Below are positions 1 to 9,405 of a stretch of 64,000 nt of DNA, piece by piece. This stretch comes from Tabrizicola_A aquatica (lineage in GTDB: Bacteria > Pseudomonadota > Alphaproteobacteria > Rhodobacterales > Rhodobacteraceae). A model generated the notes under the pieces. The model saw nothing but the letters and a program-made list of their open reading frames with translations, was not told the origin of the DNA and made no database searches. Positions within the stretch are counted from its first letter, which is position 1. Each line of letters opens with the position of its first letter. The DNA lies in the NCBI GenBank assembly GCA_965194375.1, contig OZ239428.1; one strand, 5' to 3'. Position numbers and translations under genes: made by a program.

Positions 1-406
1 TGCAGCCCACTCCGATGGCCGTCCAGCGCCGCCATCCCACCTTTTCGCCTAGAAGCGGACCTGAAAGCGCCGCCACGATCAGCGGCGCGGTGACAAAGAC
101 GGCATGGCTTTCGATCAGGCCCAATGTAACGAAAGCCAACTGCATGATGCAGATTTGCACTGCCAGCAGAAGGCCACGTATCGCCTGCCGGACAGGATGG
201 GGCGTTGCAAAGGCCGGGCGAATCGAGCCATGGGCACGCTGCAACAGCAAGACCCCGAAGGCAGCAAAAACCCAGTAGCGCAGCATCACAATGCTGAACA
301 CGTTGTAGTGGCTGCCAAGGTGGCGAGAGATTCCGTCCTGCGCGGCAAAGATGAACATGGCCGTGCAGAACATCAGGGTGCCAATGCGGCTGTTCTGCTC
401 AGCCAT
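1..406 (-). CDS. EamA/DMT family transporter, partial (C-terminal part lies outside the window)
   Basis: Inner-membrane drug/metabolite transporter; substrate unknown. The reading frame starts at ATG 406 and runs off the left edge after 135 codons with no stop. The visible part begins MAEQNSRIGTLMF and contains hydrophobic helices plus the EamA-style phrases AAQDGISRHL, RYWVFAAFG and ALSGPLLGEKVGW. It is clearly a paralogue of the next gene upstream, which has SVQDGLSRYL, RYWVFAVYV and ALSGPLLGEKLDR at the equivalent places, so the two are a tandem duplicate. The start overlaps the stop of that gene by 8 bases, so they are probably co-transcribed. Confidence 0.8.
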   Translation of the reverse strand, partial: MAEQNSRIGTLMFCTAMFIFAAQDGISRHLGSHYNVFSIVMLRYWVFAAFGVLLLQRAHGSIRPAFATPHPVRQAIRGLLLAVQICIMQLAFVTLGLIESHAVFVTAPLIVAALSGPLLGEKVGWRRWTAIGVGC

Positions 407-1265
407 GGTTGGGCTTTCTTTCCGACCAAAGGGCATAAATCCCTGCCGCTACAACCAGCGCGACCCCCAGCACAACCACCACAGACAGGCTTTCGCCAAA
501 GACGAAGATGCCAATCACGGTGATGAACACGAATTGCATATAGGCAAACGGCTGCACCGCACTGGCCTCGGCCAGTTCATAGGTTTTCAGCAAAAGCCAG
601 TTCGACAGCACCGACACGGCGGCATAGGCGAACATCCATGGCCAGTCATGCACTGCCACCTCTTGCCATTTTGGCACGCCGATAAAGGTCATCACCACCG
701 CGCCAATCACGGCGGGCCAGAAGAAAGAGGGGAAGTTCGGCTCGGCCCGCGCGGTGAGGCGGGTGAGGACCGAGTAAAGCGCGAAGAAAAAGGCCGAGAC
801 GAGGGGCAGCACGGCAGCCCAACTGAACACTCCCGTGCCGGGGCGTAGGATGATCATGACCCCCGCCATCCCGACGGCCAGCGCGATCAGGCGTTGGCGG
901 TCCAGCTTTTCCCCCAAGAGAGGGCCAGACAGCGCCACCACCATCAAGGGGCAAAAGGCAAAGACGGCATGCGTCTCGATCAGGCCGATGATGGTATAGG
1001 CCCAGATCATGATGGCGATCTCGATCACCAAAAGCAGCGCACGCAGCACATGGACGGGCAAGCGGGTGGAGTGAATCGCGGCGCGAAATCCCTCGGGGCG
1101 GCGGGCGGCAAGGATCATGACATAGACAGCAAAGACCCAATAGCGGAAGGCCACAACCATGGGCGTGTTGTAGGTTTCCGCCAGATAGCGCGACAGCCCG
1201 TCCTGCACCGAAAACGACAGCATGGCGGCGATCATCAGCCCGATGCCTAGATGCGATGGCTTCAT
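399..1265 (-). CDS. EamA/DMT family transporter
   Basis: Predicted ten-helix inner-membrane transporter of the drug/metabolite superfamily (288 aa, typical length). Two EamA repeats are visible: residues about 5-135 (SFSVQDGLSRYL, ALSGPLLGEK) and about 150-280 (FALYSVLTRL, FVFGESLSVVVVLG). It is similar throughout to the partial gene downstream. Its start overlaps the stop of mnmD by four bases (ATGA), so it is probably translationally coupled to it. Nothing in the sequence identifies the substrate. Confidence 0.85.
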   Translation of the reverse strand: MKPSHLGIGLMIAAMLSFSVQDGLSRYLAETYNTPMVVAFRYWVFAVYVMILAARRPEGFRAAIHSTRLPVHVLRALLLVIEIAIMIWAYTIIGLIETHAVFAFCPLMVVALSGPLLGEKLDRQRLIALAVGMAGVMIILRPGTGVFSWAAVLPLVSAFFFALYSVLTRLTARAEPNFPSFFWPAVIGAVVMTFIGVPKWQEVAVHDWPWMFAYAAVSVLSNWLLLKTYELAEASAVQPFAYMQFVFITVIGIFVFGESLSVVVVLGVALVVAAGIYALWSERKPNHG

Positions 1266-1942
1266 GCCATGACCCCCACCGTCATATGCCGCTTGCGGCC
1301 ATGGCCGGGGCGGCGATCAACCGCGAAGCCCGCGTCAGCCAGCGCGCGGCGGACGTGGCCTGCGGCGGTGTAGGTGGCAAAGGTGCCGCCGGGCGCGGTG
1401 TGGCGGGCGACTTCGGCCATCAGGTCGGATGACCAAAGCTCGGGGTTCTTGGCGGGCGAAAACCCGTCGAGAAACCAGGCATCCGAACGGCCCTGCCATT
1501 TCGGCAGGGTTTCGCGGGCATCACCGATGATGATCTCTGCGGAGATCGAGCCGATTTCAAAGCGCCGTTCCCCTTTGGCCCATGCGGTCAAAAAGGGGGC
1601 AGCCACCGCGCGGGTCCGCGGGAAATGGTCCAGCGCGCGGGCGATGTCGGCACTGTCCAGCGGGAAGGCTTCAAAGCTGGTAAAGCGGATGGGATGGCCG
1701 GGATTGCACAGGTGCAGGGCCAAAAGGTTCAACCCGGTGCCAAAGCCAAGTTCGGCCACCTGAAAGCCGGGGCGCAGGCGGGCGGGCAGGTTGTTTCCGG
1801 CCAGAAAGACATGGCCCGTCTCGGCCAGCCCCTCGTTCAGCGAGAAATACGGATCGTCAAAGCGGCGCGACACCGGGATGACGCCATCGCGCCAGTCTAG
1901 CCCGCCCAGATCATGGCCTTGCCCCTGTTCGCCGCCCGTCAT
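1262..1942 (-). CDS. mnmD: tRNA (5-methylaminomethyl-2-thiouridine) methyltransferase, stand-alone MnmD
   Basis: SAM-dependent methyltransferase of the MnmC N-terminal domain type, expected to methylate nm5s2U to mnm5s2U at the tRNA wobble position. It has the family opening LDWRDGVIPVSRRFDDPYFS, the SAM loop ELGFGTGLN and the DAWFLDGFSPAKNPELW segment. The frame stays open further upstream, but ATG 1942 is preferred because GGAG sits nine bases before it; ATG 1972 in the same frame lacks such a site. This gives 226 aa. The FAD oxidase half lies just upstream in the opposite direction, so the two activities fused in E. coli MnmC are split here. Confidence 0.82.
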   Translation of the reverse strand: MTGGEQGQGHDLGGLDWRDGVIPVSRRFDDPYFSLNEGLAETGHVFLAGNNLPARLRPGFQVAELGFGTGLNLLALHLCNPGHPIRFTSFEAFPLDSADIARALDHFPRTRAVAAPFLTAWAKGERRFEIGSISAEIIIGDARETLPKWQGRSDAWFLDGFSPAKNPELWSSDLMAEVARHTAPGGTFATYTAAGHVRRALADAGFAVDRRPGHGRKRHMTVGVMA

Positions 1943-1989
1943 CTGCCGTATCTCCGCAATCGGGCGGACCATGGGGAAGGCGGGCCGGA

Positions 1990-3018
1990 ATGGCAAGTGT
2001 CGATCTGACAGTGCGGGGCGGGGGAGCCTTTGGCCTGTGCATCGCGTGGGAGGCGGCACGGCGCGGGGCGCGGGTGCGGCTGATCGAGGCTGTGCAGATC
2101 GGAGCGGGATCGTCGGGCGGGATCGTGGGCGCCTTGTCGCCACATGTGCCGGAGAATTGGAACCCGAAGAAGGCGTTTCAGCTGGACAGCCTCTTGATGG
2201 CCGAGGCGTTTTGGGGCGGGGTCTCTGACGCCTCGGGCTTGCCGACGGGCTATGGCCGGGTCGGGCGGGTTCAGCCCTTGGCCGACGCGGCGGCGGTTGT
2301 GCTTGCCCAGACGCGGGGCGAGACGGCGCGGGCGCTGTGGCAGGACCGGGCCGAGTGGCGGGTAATTCCGGCGACGGGCGGGGCTTGGGAACCGGCAAGC
2401 CCTTCGGGCTGGGTGGTGCAAGACACGCTCTCGGCGCGGCTGCATCCGCGGATGGCCTCGGCGGCGCTGGTGGCGGCCATTCAGGCCAAGGGCGGTGAGG
2501 TGGTTCTGGGAGACGGCGCACATGAAGGCCCGGTGATCTGGGCCACGGGGGTGCAGGGGTTGCGCGACCTGACGGCTGATCTGGGGCGCCCGGTGGGCGA
2601 TGGGGTGAAGGGGCAGGCTATTAGCTTGCAGTTCGATGCCCGCGACGCGCCGCAGCTTTACGCCGACAGTTTGCACATCATCCCCCATTCTGACGGCACT
2701 GTTGCAATTGGCTCCACCAGCGAGACGGTTTGGGACAATGAATCCGGCACAGACGGCCAGTTAGAGACGATTCACGCCCGCGCGATTGCCGCGCTTCCGG
2801 TGCTGGCGGGTGCGCCGGTGGTGGAGCGTTGGGCCGGTATCCGCCCCCGCGCCAAGACACGCGCCCCCCTTTTGGGCGCTTGGCCGGGACGGCCGGGTGA
2901 GTTTGTCGCGAATGGCGGGTTCAAGATTGGCTTTGGCATGGCGCCCAAGGTTGCAACCACGATGGTCGATCTGGTTCTGGAAGGGCGCGATACGATCCCC
3001 GAGGGGTTTCGGCTCTAG
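1990..3018 (+). CDS. mnmC: FAD-dependent oxidoreductase, MnmC C-terminal (oxidase) type
   Basis: Flavoprotein of the DAO family, probably the oxidase that removes the carboxymethyl group from cmnm5s2U in tRNA. The N-terminal Rossmann segment reads VRGGGAFGLCIAWEAARRG with the acidic residue of the FAD site in RLIEA. GSSGGIVGALSPHVPENWN follows near residue 40 and a C-terminal GFKIGFGMAPK segment is present. The length is 342 aa. It is transcribed divergently from mnmD with 47 bases between the starts. That pairing supports the tRNA role; other DAO-family oxidases look similar, so the substrate is inferred from context. Confidence 0.72.
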   Translation: MASVDLTVRGGGAFGLCIAWEAARRGARVRLIEAVQIGAGSSGGIVGALSPHVPENWNPKKAFQLDSLLMAEAFWGGVSDASGLPTGYGRVGRVQPLADAAAVVLAQTRGETARALWQDRAEWRVIPATGGAWEPASPSGWVVQDTLSARLHPRMASAALVAAIQAKGGEVVLGDGAHEGPVIWATGVQGLRDLTADLGRPVGDGVKGQAISLQFDARDAPQLYADSLHIIPHSDGTVAIGSTSETVWDNESGTDGQLETIHARAIAALPVLAGAPVVERWAGIRPRAKTRAPLLGAWPGRPGEFVANGGFKIGFGMAPKVATTMVDLVLEGRDTIPEGFRL

Positions 3019-3057
3019 TCGCTTGCCGAACGGGCGCGGCTGCCGCATCTTGGCCCC

Positions 3058-3894
3058 ATGCGTCAGTTTGTTCCCCCCAATGTTCTTGCGGCCCTGTGGC
3101 GCTTTTACCGGCGCACAGAGCAGGCTGAACTGGATCTGATCGCGGCGGGGGTGGCCTTTTACGGCTTTCTAGCGATCTTTCCCGCTGCTGCGGCGGTGAT
3201 CGCCATTTGGGGCTTTGTGTCGGACCCCGATGTGATCCGACAAGAGATGAACCTGTTGCGCCCCGTCTTGCCGCCCGACGTGTTCACGCTGATTTCTGAC
3301 CAAGTTGAGGGGCTGATGTCCGTCAATTCCTCGAACCTTGGGGTGACGACGGTGCTGTCGACGGTCTTTGCGCTGTGGTCAGCGCGGGCGGGAATGGCGG
3401 CGCTGATCCGGGGGTTGAATGCCATTCACCAAAGGCCGAACCGGTCGGGTCATTGGCACCAACTGCGGGCGGTGTCACTGACCTTTGTACTGGTGGGGCT
3501 GGTTCTGGCGGCGCTGGTGTTGGCTGTGATCCTGCCACTGGTCGTGGCGTTCCTGCCCTTAGGCAGTTACAGCATTGGCGCCTTGCAGGGGGCCAATATG
3601 GCCTTGGGGCTGGGACTTGGGGTGCTGGCTATGGCGCTGGCCTATCGGCTGGGGCCGAACCACGGGAAAAACCCACCGCCCTTGCTGTCATGGGGCCTTT
3701 TGGTGGCGGTCGTGCTTTGGGTTCTGGCAACGCGGGGCTTCATGCTCTATCTTGAGAACTTCCCAAGCTACAACCGCATTTACGGCTCCATCGGGGCGGT
3801 GGCCGCGCTGATGATGTGGCTGTACGTGTCAGCCTATGCCGTGCTTTTGGGGGCGGCCGTGGATGCCGAACGGCACAGGGCCAAGCGTCAGTAA
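3058..3894 (+). CDS. YihY/BrkB family inner-membrane protein
   Basis: Multi-pass membrane protein of the YihY/virulence factor BrkB family (278 aa). It has the characteristic N-terminal GVAFYGFLAIFPAAAAVIAIWGF around residue 27, ALWSARAGMAALIRGLNAIH in the middle and the late segment FPSYNRIYGSIGAVAALMMWLY. Around six transmembrane helices are visible. The biochemical function of the family is not settled; it is not an RNase BN. It starts 39 bases after the mnmC oxidase gene and may be read with it. Its stop overlaps the stop of tamB on the other strand. Confidence 0.85.
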   Translation: MRQFVPPNVLAALWRFYRRTEQAELDLIAAGVAFYGFLAIFPAAAAVIAIWGFVSDPDVIRQEMNLLRPVLPPDVFTLISDQVEGLMSVNSSNLGVTTVLSTVFALWSARAGMAALIRGLNAIHQRPNRSGHWHQLRAVSLTFVLVGLVLAALVLAVILPLVVAFLPLGSYSIGALQGANMALGLGLGVLAMALAYRLGPNHGKNPPPLLSWGLLVAVVLWVLATRGFMLYLENFPSYNRIYGSIGAVAALMMWLYVSAYAVLLGAAVDAERHRAKRQ

Positions 3895-6800
3895 TCCTTT
3901 TCCAAGAACACCCCGACGCCGGTGTTGCCACCAGACCCAGTGCTGCCGCGCAGGGTGATGCTGTCGGTCAGGTCAAAGTTCAGGTCGATCTGGGTTTTAC
4001 CATCTTGGCCGACCGTCACTTCAGAATACAGGTTCTGGCCCAGATACTTGCCTGCGGTCAGTTCGGCTGCCCCTTCGGCCGAGGTTTTCACATCCAGATT
4101 GTCGAGCCCAAAGCCCTGCCTCAGCCGCGACACCACGCCTTCGCCGCCGCGCCCGGCCAAGGTTGCAACCGCGTTGGCGAGTTGCAGGGCCTGGAGGGCC
4201 GAAAGGTTCTGGAGCCCCTGCCCGAAGAGGAGGAGCGCCAAGACTTCTTCCTCGGGAAGTTCGGGAAATGAGGTGAAGCTGACCTTCGGGTCATCAGCGC
4301 GGCCCTCGATCAGGACATTCGCCGTGATGTCCTGACTTTCGGTGCTGGCCAGAACCCGCAGGAAGGGAACCAGATCGCCCTCAAGCTGCAAAAGCGCCTC
4401 ATTAAGGGCAAAGCGTTTGCCCAAAATGTCGAGCCGCCCCCGGATCAGGTTAAAGGCACCGGAAGGCTGCGGGTTGGCAAGGCTGCCCTGAATCCGGACC
4501 TCGCCGCCAAGTTCAGCGTCAAGACCCCTGCCCCGGATGAAAAGCTGGTTCGCCGCTGCGATGGCCAGATCAAGCGCCAGATCGCTACTGCCACGGCGCC
4601 CGGTGGCGGCGCTGTCCAAAAGCCCGGCGTGGGCGCGGGTGGCGTGCACATCGGCCGGTTCGTTGACATGGCGCAGGTCCGGCAACCCCGCCGCACCGCC
4701 AAAGCCGGTCGAAGGCACGCGCAGTTCGGTCTTGATGAGGGTGATCTGGCCAGACAGCAGCGGCTGGTTCGCAAGCGGCCCGGTGAGTTTAAGTGCGCCC
4801 TGGGCTTGGGCCTCGTAAAGGTCAGGATCGCGCAGGGTGACACCGTCAAGCGCGATGCCAAGGGCAGATGGATAGGGTGCCGCAAGGCCGATCGTGCCGG
4901 CGACGGCCAGTTGGCCAGCGGTGGTCAGCGGCAGGGTGGCGGTCAGCTTGGCTTGGCCCCCAGCCAAATCGGCGCGGGCCGACATCCCGGTGACGCCAAA
5001 GGCAAGCGACGGGTCCGAAAGCCGGGCGTTGGACAGGGTGATCTGGCCTGCAAGGGATGAGATGGCCAAGGGGCCATTAAGGCGCAGATCAAAGCCCAGA
5101 TCGCCAGACAGCGCGCGCGGGGCAATGAAGGCATTGGCAAGTGCTGCCTGCGCGCGTCCGGTGATCGTCAGATCGCCCTGCCCGGAAGTGATGCGCCCTT
5201 TGATGCTGGCATCAATCCCGCCCGGCCCTTGGCCCGTGACGTTCACCACCGCACCGTCAGCGTCATTAACCACCGAGCCAGAGAGTGAAAGCGCACCGGG
5301 GAATTCGGGGATCAAAAGGCCAAGGTTGCGCAGTTGGGCCTGAATGTCCAAGACCTGCCGAGTGCCGTCGGCCTGACCGGTGACATTGGCGGTCAGTTCG
5401 GGATTGGAAAGGCTGGCGCTGTTGATGCGCAGTTGGCCATCTTGCACATCTAGATCGGCGGCAAGGCGGCTTTGCCCGGCCAGAAGCCTGTCCACCTCGG
5501 GATTGCCAAGGCGGAGGCGCTGGCCGGTGGCCGTGGCCGTGATATGGGCGCGGTCCAAGGGGCCGATCAGCCGAACCTCGGCGGAAGTGGCGCCGCCATA
5601 GCCGCTGCCCAGCACGGAAAGATCCTGCAGCACCAGCGTGGCCGCAAGGTCGCTGGCATCACTTGAGAGGCGGCCCGTCAGGCTGCCGGAGATGCCATTG
5701 CCTGCAAGCGTGCCGTTCGACACCTGCATGCCGGTTTCATCGCGGCGGATATGGGCAGAAACTTGGGTTTGGCCACGCAAAAGCGGATCAAGCTGGGCTT
5801 GGCCGGTGGCCAGATCCTGCCCATCGGCTTGCAGGGATAGATCGAAGGCACCGGACAGCGGATCAAGGCGGCCCGAAAGCTTGGCCTCGGCGGCCCCTTG
5901 CAGGGGTTGGCCAGCCAGCGCGTCAAAGCGGGACAGATCGGCAAGGCTGGCGCTGATTTGTCCCGTGATCGGCAAACCATCGGCAAGGCTGCCGATCCGC
6001 GCCTCAGTGATGCGGGCCGCATAGTCTTGCCCCGACAAGGTCAGCGTTGGGATCGACAGGCCGGGGGTGTCGGTGGCGTAACTCACCACCGCATCGCCCG
6101 ACAGAACCGAACCCAGCGCGCGGGAAAGGGCCGCATCGGTGGGCTGCAGACCTTCGGCGTCAAAGCGGACGCTTGCGTCAAACTGGCCCGGTATGATGCG
6201 CCCCGACCCCGACAGGACCAGCGACGACAGGCGCAGATCGTCCCGATCTAGGCCGGTAAGGCTGGCGCGGGTCGTCCAGCCATCACCGTCCTCGCGGTCA
6301 TAGCCAAGCGCGATGTCGGCCGATTGAATGCGAACCGGCAGATCGGAGGTGAGCGGCAACAGAACCGCCGTACCGTCAGGTTGGGCGATGCGGCCTTGCA
6401 GATCAAAGCTGCGCGGGCTGCCATCAGCGGCGAGCGACAGCGCGCCAGTAAGGTCCAACGCCTGGGCGGTGAGATGGGCGCGGGTCAGGTCAAGCCGTCC
6501 GTCATCATGCGCGGTGCCTTGCGCGACAAGGCTGACGCGGGGGCCGAAGAACGCGGCATAATCCGGCAAAAAGAGGGGCGCGAGATCGCCCGCGAGGTTG
6601 GCGGCAAATCCGGTTTGACCTGTGACCGATTGGGTCACCACCCGCCCAGTCAGACGCGGCACGCCGTTGGTGGACAGGGCAAGATCAGCGATAAAGCCCG
6701 TGAACGGCCCTTTGCCCTTGACGGTCAGCTCGGCCTCGGGGCGGCCGGGGATGCCAAGGGCGTTGACCACAAGCCCATTGGCCCCTTCGGTCGCGCCAAG

Positions 6801-7400
6801 GTCGATTGCGAGGGTCTGGCTGGCGTTGGAGTAGCTCGCGGTCAGGGCAATACGGCCTGAGGGCCCGTCATCAAGGCGTTCCAACAGCAGATTTGCCGAC
6901 CCCTCGCCACCAGAAAGGCCAAGCGCGGCGGTAAGGCGACCTTCAACCCGTTGGCCCAGAACCTCGGGCGCAAGGGTGATGCTGTCAGCAGCAAGGCGGC
7001 CAACGGTGATGGACACCGGCAGATCGGGCAGGCTGAACGGTTTGGCTTCAGGTTCCGGTCCTGTCGTGGCCGTCTGTGGCAAACGGTCGAGAATGATCTC
7101 GCCCGCATAAAGTTCGTTGACCGAGACATTGCCCGTCAAAAGCGCCGCGCGATTCCAGTCCAGCACCACATCGCGCAGGGTAAGCCAGACGCCTTGATCA
7201 TCGGCAATGGTCAGTTCGGCCAAGCTGGCCTGCGACGAAAGTGCGCCCTGAAACCCGGTGATGACCACCTGCCGCCCAGCGCCAGACAGGTTGTCCTCAA
7301 GAAAGGCGGTCAGATAATCGCGGTCGCTTTGCTGAGCAAGACCCGGCAGCGGGGCTAGGCAAAGCGCGAGGCAAAGGGTGGGGACGGTGCGGCGTAGCAT
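3888..7400 (-). CDS. tamB: Translocation and assembly module protein TamB (DUF490)
   Basis: Large AsmA/TamB-type periplasmic protein (1170 aa). It begins with a signal-anchor, MLRRTVPTLCLALCLAPLPG ending in a likely cleavage site LAQQ, followed by a long run of beta-rich repeats rich in G, L, T and D. The C-terminal DUF490 domain contains GSTGSGGNTGVGVFLEKDY at the very end. With TamA it is thought to move proteins or phospholipids across the envelope. The frame is open 45 codons further upstream, but ATG 7400 is chosen because the signal sequence starts there and the codon overlaps the tamA stop as TGATG, an arrangement that suggests coupled translation. Confidence 0.88.
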   Translation of the reverse strand: MLRRTVPTLCLALCLAPLPGLAQQSDRDYLTAFLEDNLSGAGRQVVITGFQGALSSQASLAELTIADDQGVWLTLRDVVLDWNRAALLTGNVSVNELYAGEIILDRLPQTATTGPEPEAKPFSLPDLPVSITVGRLAADSITLAPEVLGQRVEGRLTAALGLSGGEGSANLLLERLDDGPSGRIALTASYSNASQTLAIDLGATEGANGLVVNALGIPGRPEAELTVKGKGPFTGFIADLALSTNGVPRLTGRVVTQSVTGQTGFAANLAGDLAPLFLPDYAAFFGPRVSLVAQGTAHDDGRLDLTRAHLTAQALDLTGALSLAADGSPRSFDLQGRIAQPDGTAVLLPLTSDLPVRIQSADIALGYDREDGDGWTTRASLTGLDRDDLRLSSLVLSGSGRIIPGQFDASVRFDAEGLQPTDAALSRALGSVLSGDAVVSYATDTPGLSIPTLTLSGQDYAARITEARIGSLADGLPITGQISASLADLSRFDALAGQPLQGAAEAKLSGRLDPLSGAFDLSLQADGQDLATGQAQLDPLLRGQTQVSAHIRRDETGMQVSNGTLAGNGISGSLTGRLSSDASDLAATLVLQDLSVLGSGYGGATSAEVRLIGPLDRAHITATATGQRLRLGNPEVDRLLAGQSRLAADLDVQDGQLRINSASLSNPELTANVTGQADGTRQVLDIQAQLRNLGLLIPEFPGALSLSGSVVNDADGAVVNVTGQGPGGIDASIKGRITSGQGDLTITGRAQAALANAFIAPRALSGDLGFDLRLNGPLAISSLAGQITLSNARLSDPSLAFGVTGMSARADLAGGQAKLTATLPLTTAGQLAVAGTIGLAAPYPSALGIALDGVTLRDPDLYEAQAQGALKLTGPLANQPLLSGQITLIKTELRVPSTGFGGAAGLPDLRHVNEPADVHATRAHAGLLDSAATGRRGSSDLALDLAIAAANQLFIRGRGLDAELGGEVRIQGSLANPQPSGAFNLIRGRLDILGKRFALNEALLQLEGDLVPFLRVLASTESQDITANVLIEGRADDPKVSFTSFPELPEEEVLALLLFGQGLQNLSALQALQLANAVATLAGRGGEGVVSRLRQGFGLDNLDVKTSAEGAAELTAGKYLGQNLYSEVTVGQDGKTQIDLNFDLTDSITLRGSTGSGGNTGVGVFLEKDY

Positions 7401-9214
7401 CAGAAGGCCTGCCCCAGTCCGAGGTAAAGCTGCACCCCATTTCCAGTGGTGCCGCCCACGGGCGCGGCAACATCCAGCCGAAGGGGGCCGACCCCGGTGG
7501 CATAGCGGATGCCCAACCCGGCCCCGGCGTGCCAATCGCCGGTATCCGTGAAAAACCCGTCCACATCGATGCGGCCAATATCGATGAAGCCCACGACACC
7601 GATCGTTTCGCTGGTCTTCACCCGCGCCTCGAGCGAGCCGCCGAGGAAGTGATTGGCGCCGATGGTGGTGTCTGTTGTTCCACGCGTCAGCGGGATGCCC
7701 AGCGATTGATAGGGCTGGCCGCGCACGGTGCCTGCCCCACCCGAATAGAACAGATCATCGCGCGGGGTACCCAAAAGCGAGGCGCCATAAATGGCACCCG
7801 CTTGCAGGCGGGCGGCGAGAACCAGTCTCTGCTCGGCCCCCAAGGCCCGAAACCCGCGCAGGTCCAGCTTGGCGCGCAGTCCGTTGTCAGTGATGCCAAA
7901 GCCGACAAAGGGCTTCGCCTCGGCATCGATCAGGAACCCTAGTTTGGCGTCGGTTTTGCTGTCGCGGCGGTCCCATGCCAGGCCCAAGGGCAAGGCTAGG
8001 TCGCGATAGGTGGCATCGCCCACCTCGTCGGTGATGTCGGCATAGCTGTAGGACAGGCCTGCCCGCCCGGTGAGGCTGTCGGAAAAGACATGGCTGAGCG
8101 TGACCGAGGTGGAGGCGACATCAGCATAGAAATCCGCCTCATCGAGATGGCCGAATTCGACCGCGAGGCCAAGATTGGTGTCAGGTGAAAACGTGGCGGG
8201 GCGGTCGAGTTTGGCGCCAAGGGTGTAATCGACCCCACTGGTGCCCGACCCGATATTTGTGACTTCGGCCCCCAGTTCCAGCCGCTCGGCCCCGCCCATC
8301 AGGTTGCGGTGCAGCCAGGTGCCCGAAAGCGTAAGCCCGTCAAGGCTGCCAAGCTCTGCCCCAAGGCTGTAGCGGCGCGGTTTTTGTTCGACGACCGTAG
8401 CGGTGATGCCCAGATAGTCGGGGGGCGTGATGGCGGCGTCTTCGGCAAGACTGACAGACGTGAACACGCCCGTACGGCGCAGGCGCGCGACGGCGCGGTC
8501 AAGCTCGGCCGGGTCAAACTGCTCACCTTCCGGGAGGCCCGCGATTTTCAGGATTCGGCCCTCGCGCATGCGGTCTTGTCCGGTGACGGTCAGCCGTCCA
8601 AAGCGCAAGACCGGGCCGGGGGCGATCTGGATATCGGCCGAAAGCGTGGCGCTTGCATGGTTGGCCACGATATCCTGCGCCGTGACCTTGGCCTTGGCGT
8701 TGCCTTGGCCGCGCCAGCCGTCGACCGCCGCCCCTGCCGCCGCGACGATGACGCCGCTTTCAGCAGGTGCGCCGATGCGAAAGCCATTGGGCAGACTGGG
8801 CCGGTTGGGCAAGGGGCTCACCGTGGCGCGCGACAAGGCAAAGCGCGGGCCGGGGTCAACCGTGATCTGGATGCGATCAATGCGGGCAGGGGCATCGAGC
8901 GGCGGGATCGCCGCCACTTCGAGGCCATCGGCATAGACGTGGATCACCGCCGAATAATGCCCACGGGCATAGAGCGCGTCGAGAAGCGCGCCATATTCGG
9001 CGCGGCCATCCGAGAGAATATCTTGCGCGTCGGTCTGGCCATCGCTTTCGGCGGCAAGGATCACCGAGGCCGATTTGAGCGCGCGGATCAGCTGGGCGTC
9101 TTCGGTGGCAACTTGGAAATCAACGGTGTCAAGCGCCTGCGCGCCGGATGCCGCAAGGGCCAGCGCAAGAAAACAAATCCGACCCATGGAGCGGATCGTT
9201 GCGGCAGCCATCAT
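7400..9214 (-). CDS. tamA: Outer-membrane translocation and assembly module protein TamA (Omp85 family)
   Basis: Outer-membrane beta-barrel assembly protein (604 aa). It has an N-terminal signal peptide (GRICFLALALAASGAQA), two to three POTRA-type domains in the first half (for example FGRLTVTGQDRMREGRILKIAGLPEGE), and a C-terminal 16-strand surface-antigen barrel ending in phenylalanine (LYLGLGQAF), as outer-membrane proteins usually do. The start could be any of ATG 9214, 9211 or 9187; the first pair follows a G-rich stretch. It is the first gene of a tamA-tamB operon. Confidence 0.87.
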   Translation of the reverse strand: MMAAATIRSMGRICFLALALAASGAQALDTVDFQVATEDAQLIRALKSASVILAAESDGQTDAQDILSDGRAEYGALLDALYARGHYSAVIHVYADGLEVAAIPPLDAPARIDRIQITVDPGPRFALSRATVSPLPNRPSLPNGFRIGAPAESGVIVAAAGAAVDGWRGQGNAKAKVTAQDIVANHASATLSADIQIAPGPVLRFGRLTVTGQDRMREGRILKIAGLPEGEQFDPAELDRAVARLRRTGVFTSVSLAEDAAITPPDYLGITATVVEQKPRRYSLGAELGSLDGLTLSGTWLHRNLMGGAERLELGAEVTNIGSGTSGVDYTLGAKLDRPATFSPDTNLGLAVEFGHLDEADFYADVASTSVTLSHVFSDSLTGRAGLSYSYADITDEVGDATYRDLALPLGLAWDRRDSKTDAKLGFLIDAEAKPFVGFGITDNGLRAKLDLRGFRALGAEQRLVLAARLQAGAIYGASLLGTPRDDLFYSGGAGTVRGQPYQSLGIPLTRGTTDTTIGANHFLGGSLEARVKTSETIGVVGFIDIGRIDVDGFFTDTGDWHAGAGLGIRYATGVGPLRLDVAAPVGGTTGNGVQLYLGLGQAF

Positions 9215-9405
9215 TTACCCCCGAAACTCGATGGAACAGTATCGCAAGCCTTGGGGGGATGCGCAATGTGACCTGAGGGGATTTGCCTGCAACGGCGGCA
9301 AACTGCCACCGGGATCAAGGTCGAAGCGGGGCGGTCTTGGCCACCTTGTGCTTGCCCGGTGCGGGGCGCTAGGTTTGTCTCCTAAACTTTCGCACAAGGT
9401 GCCCC

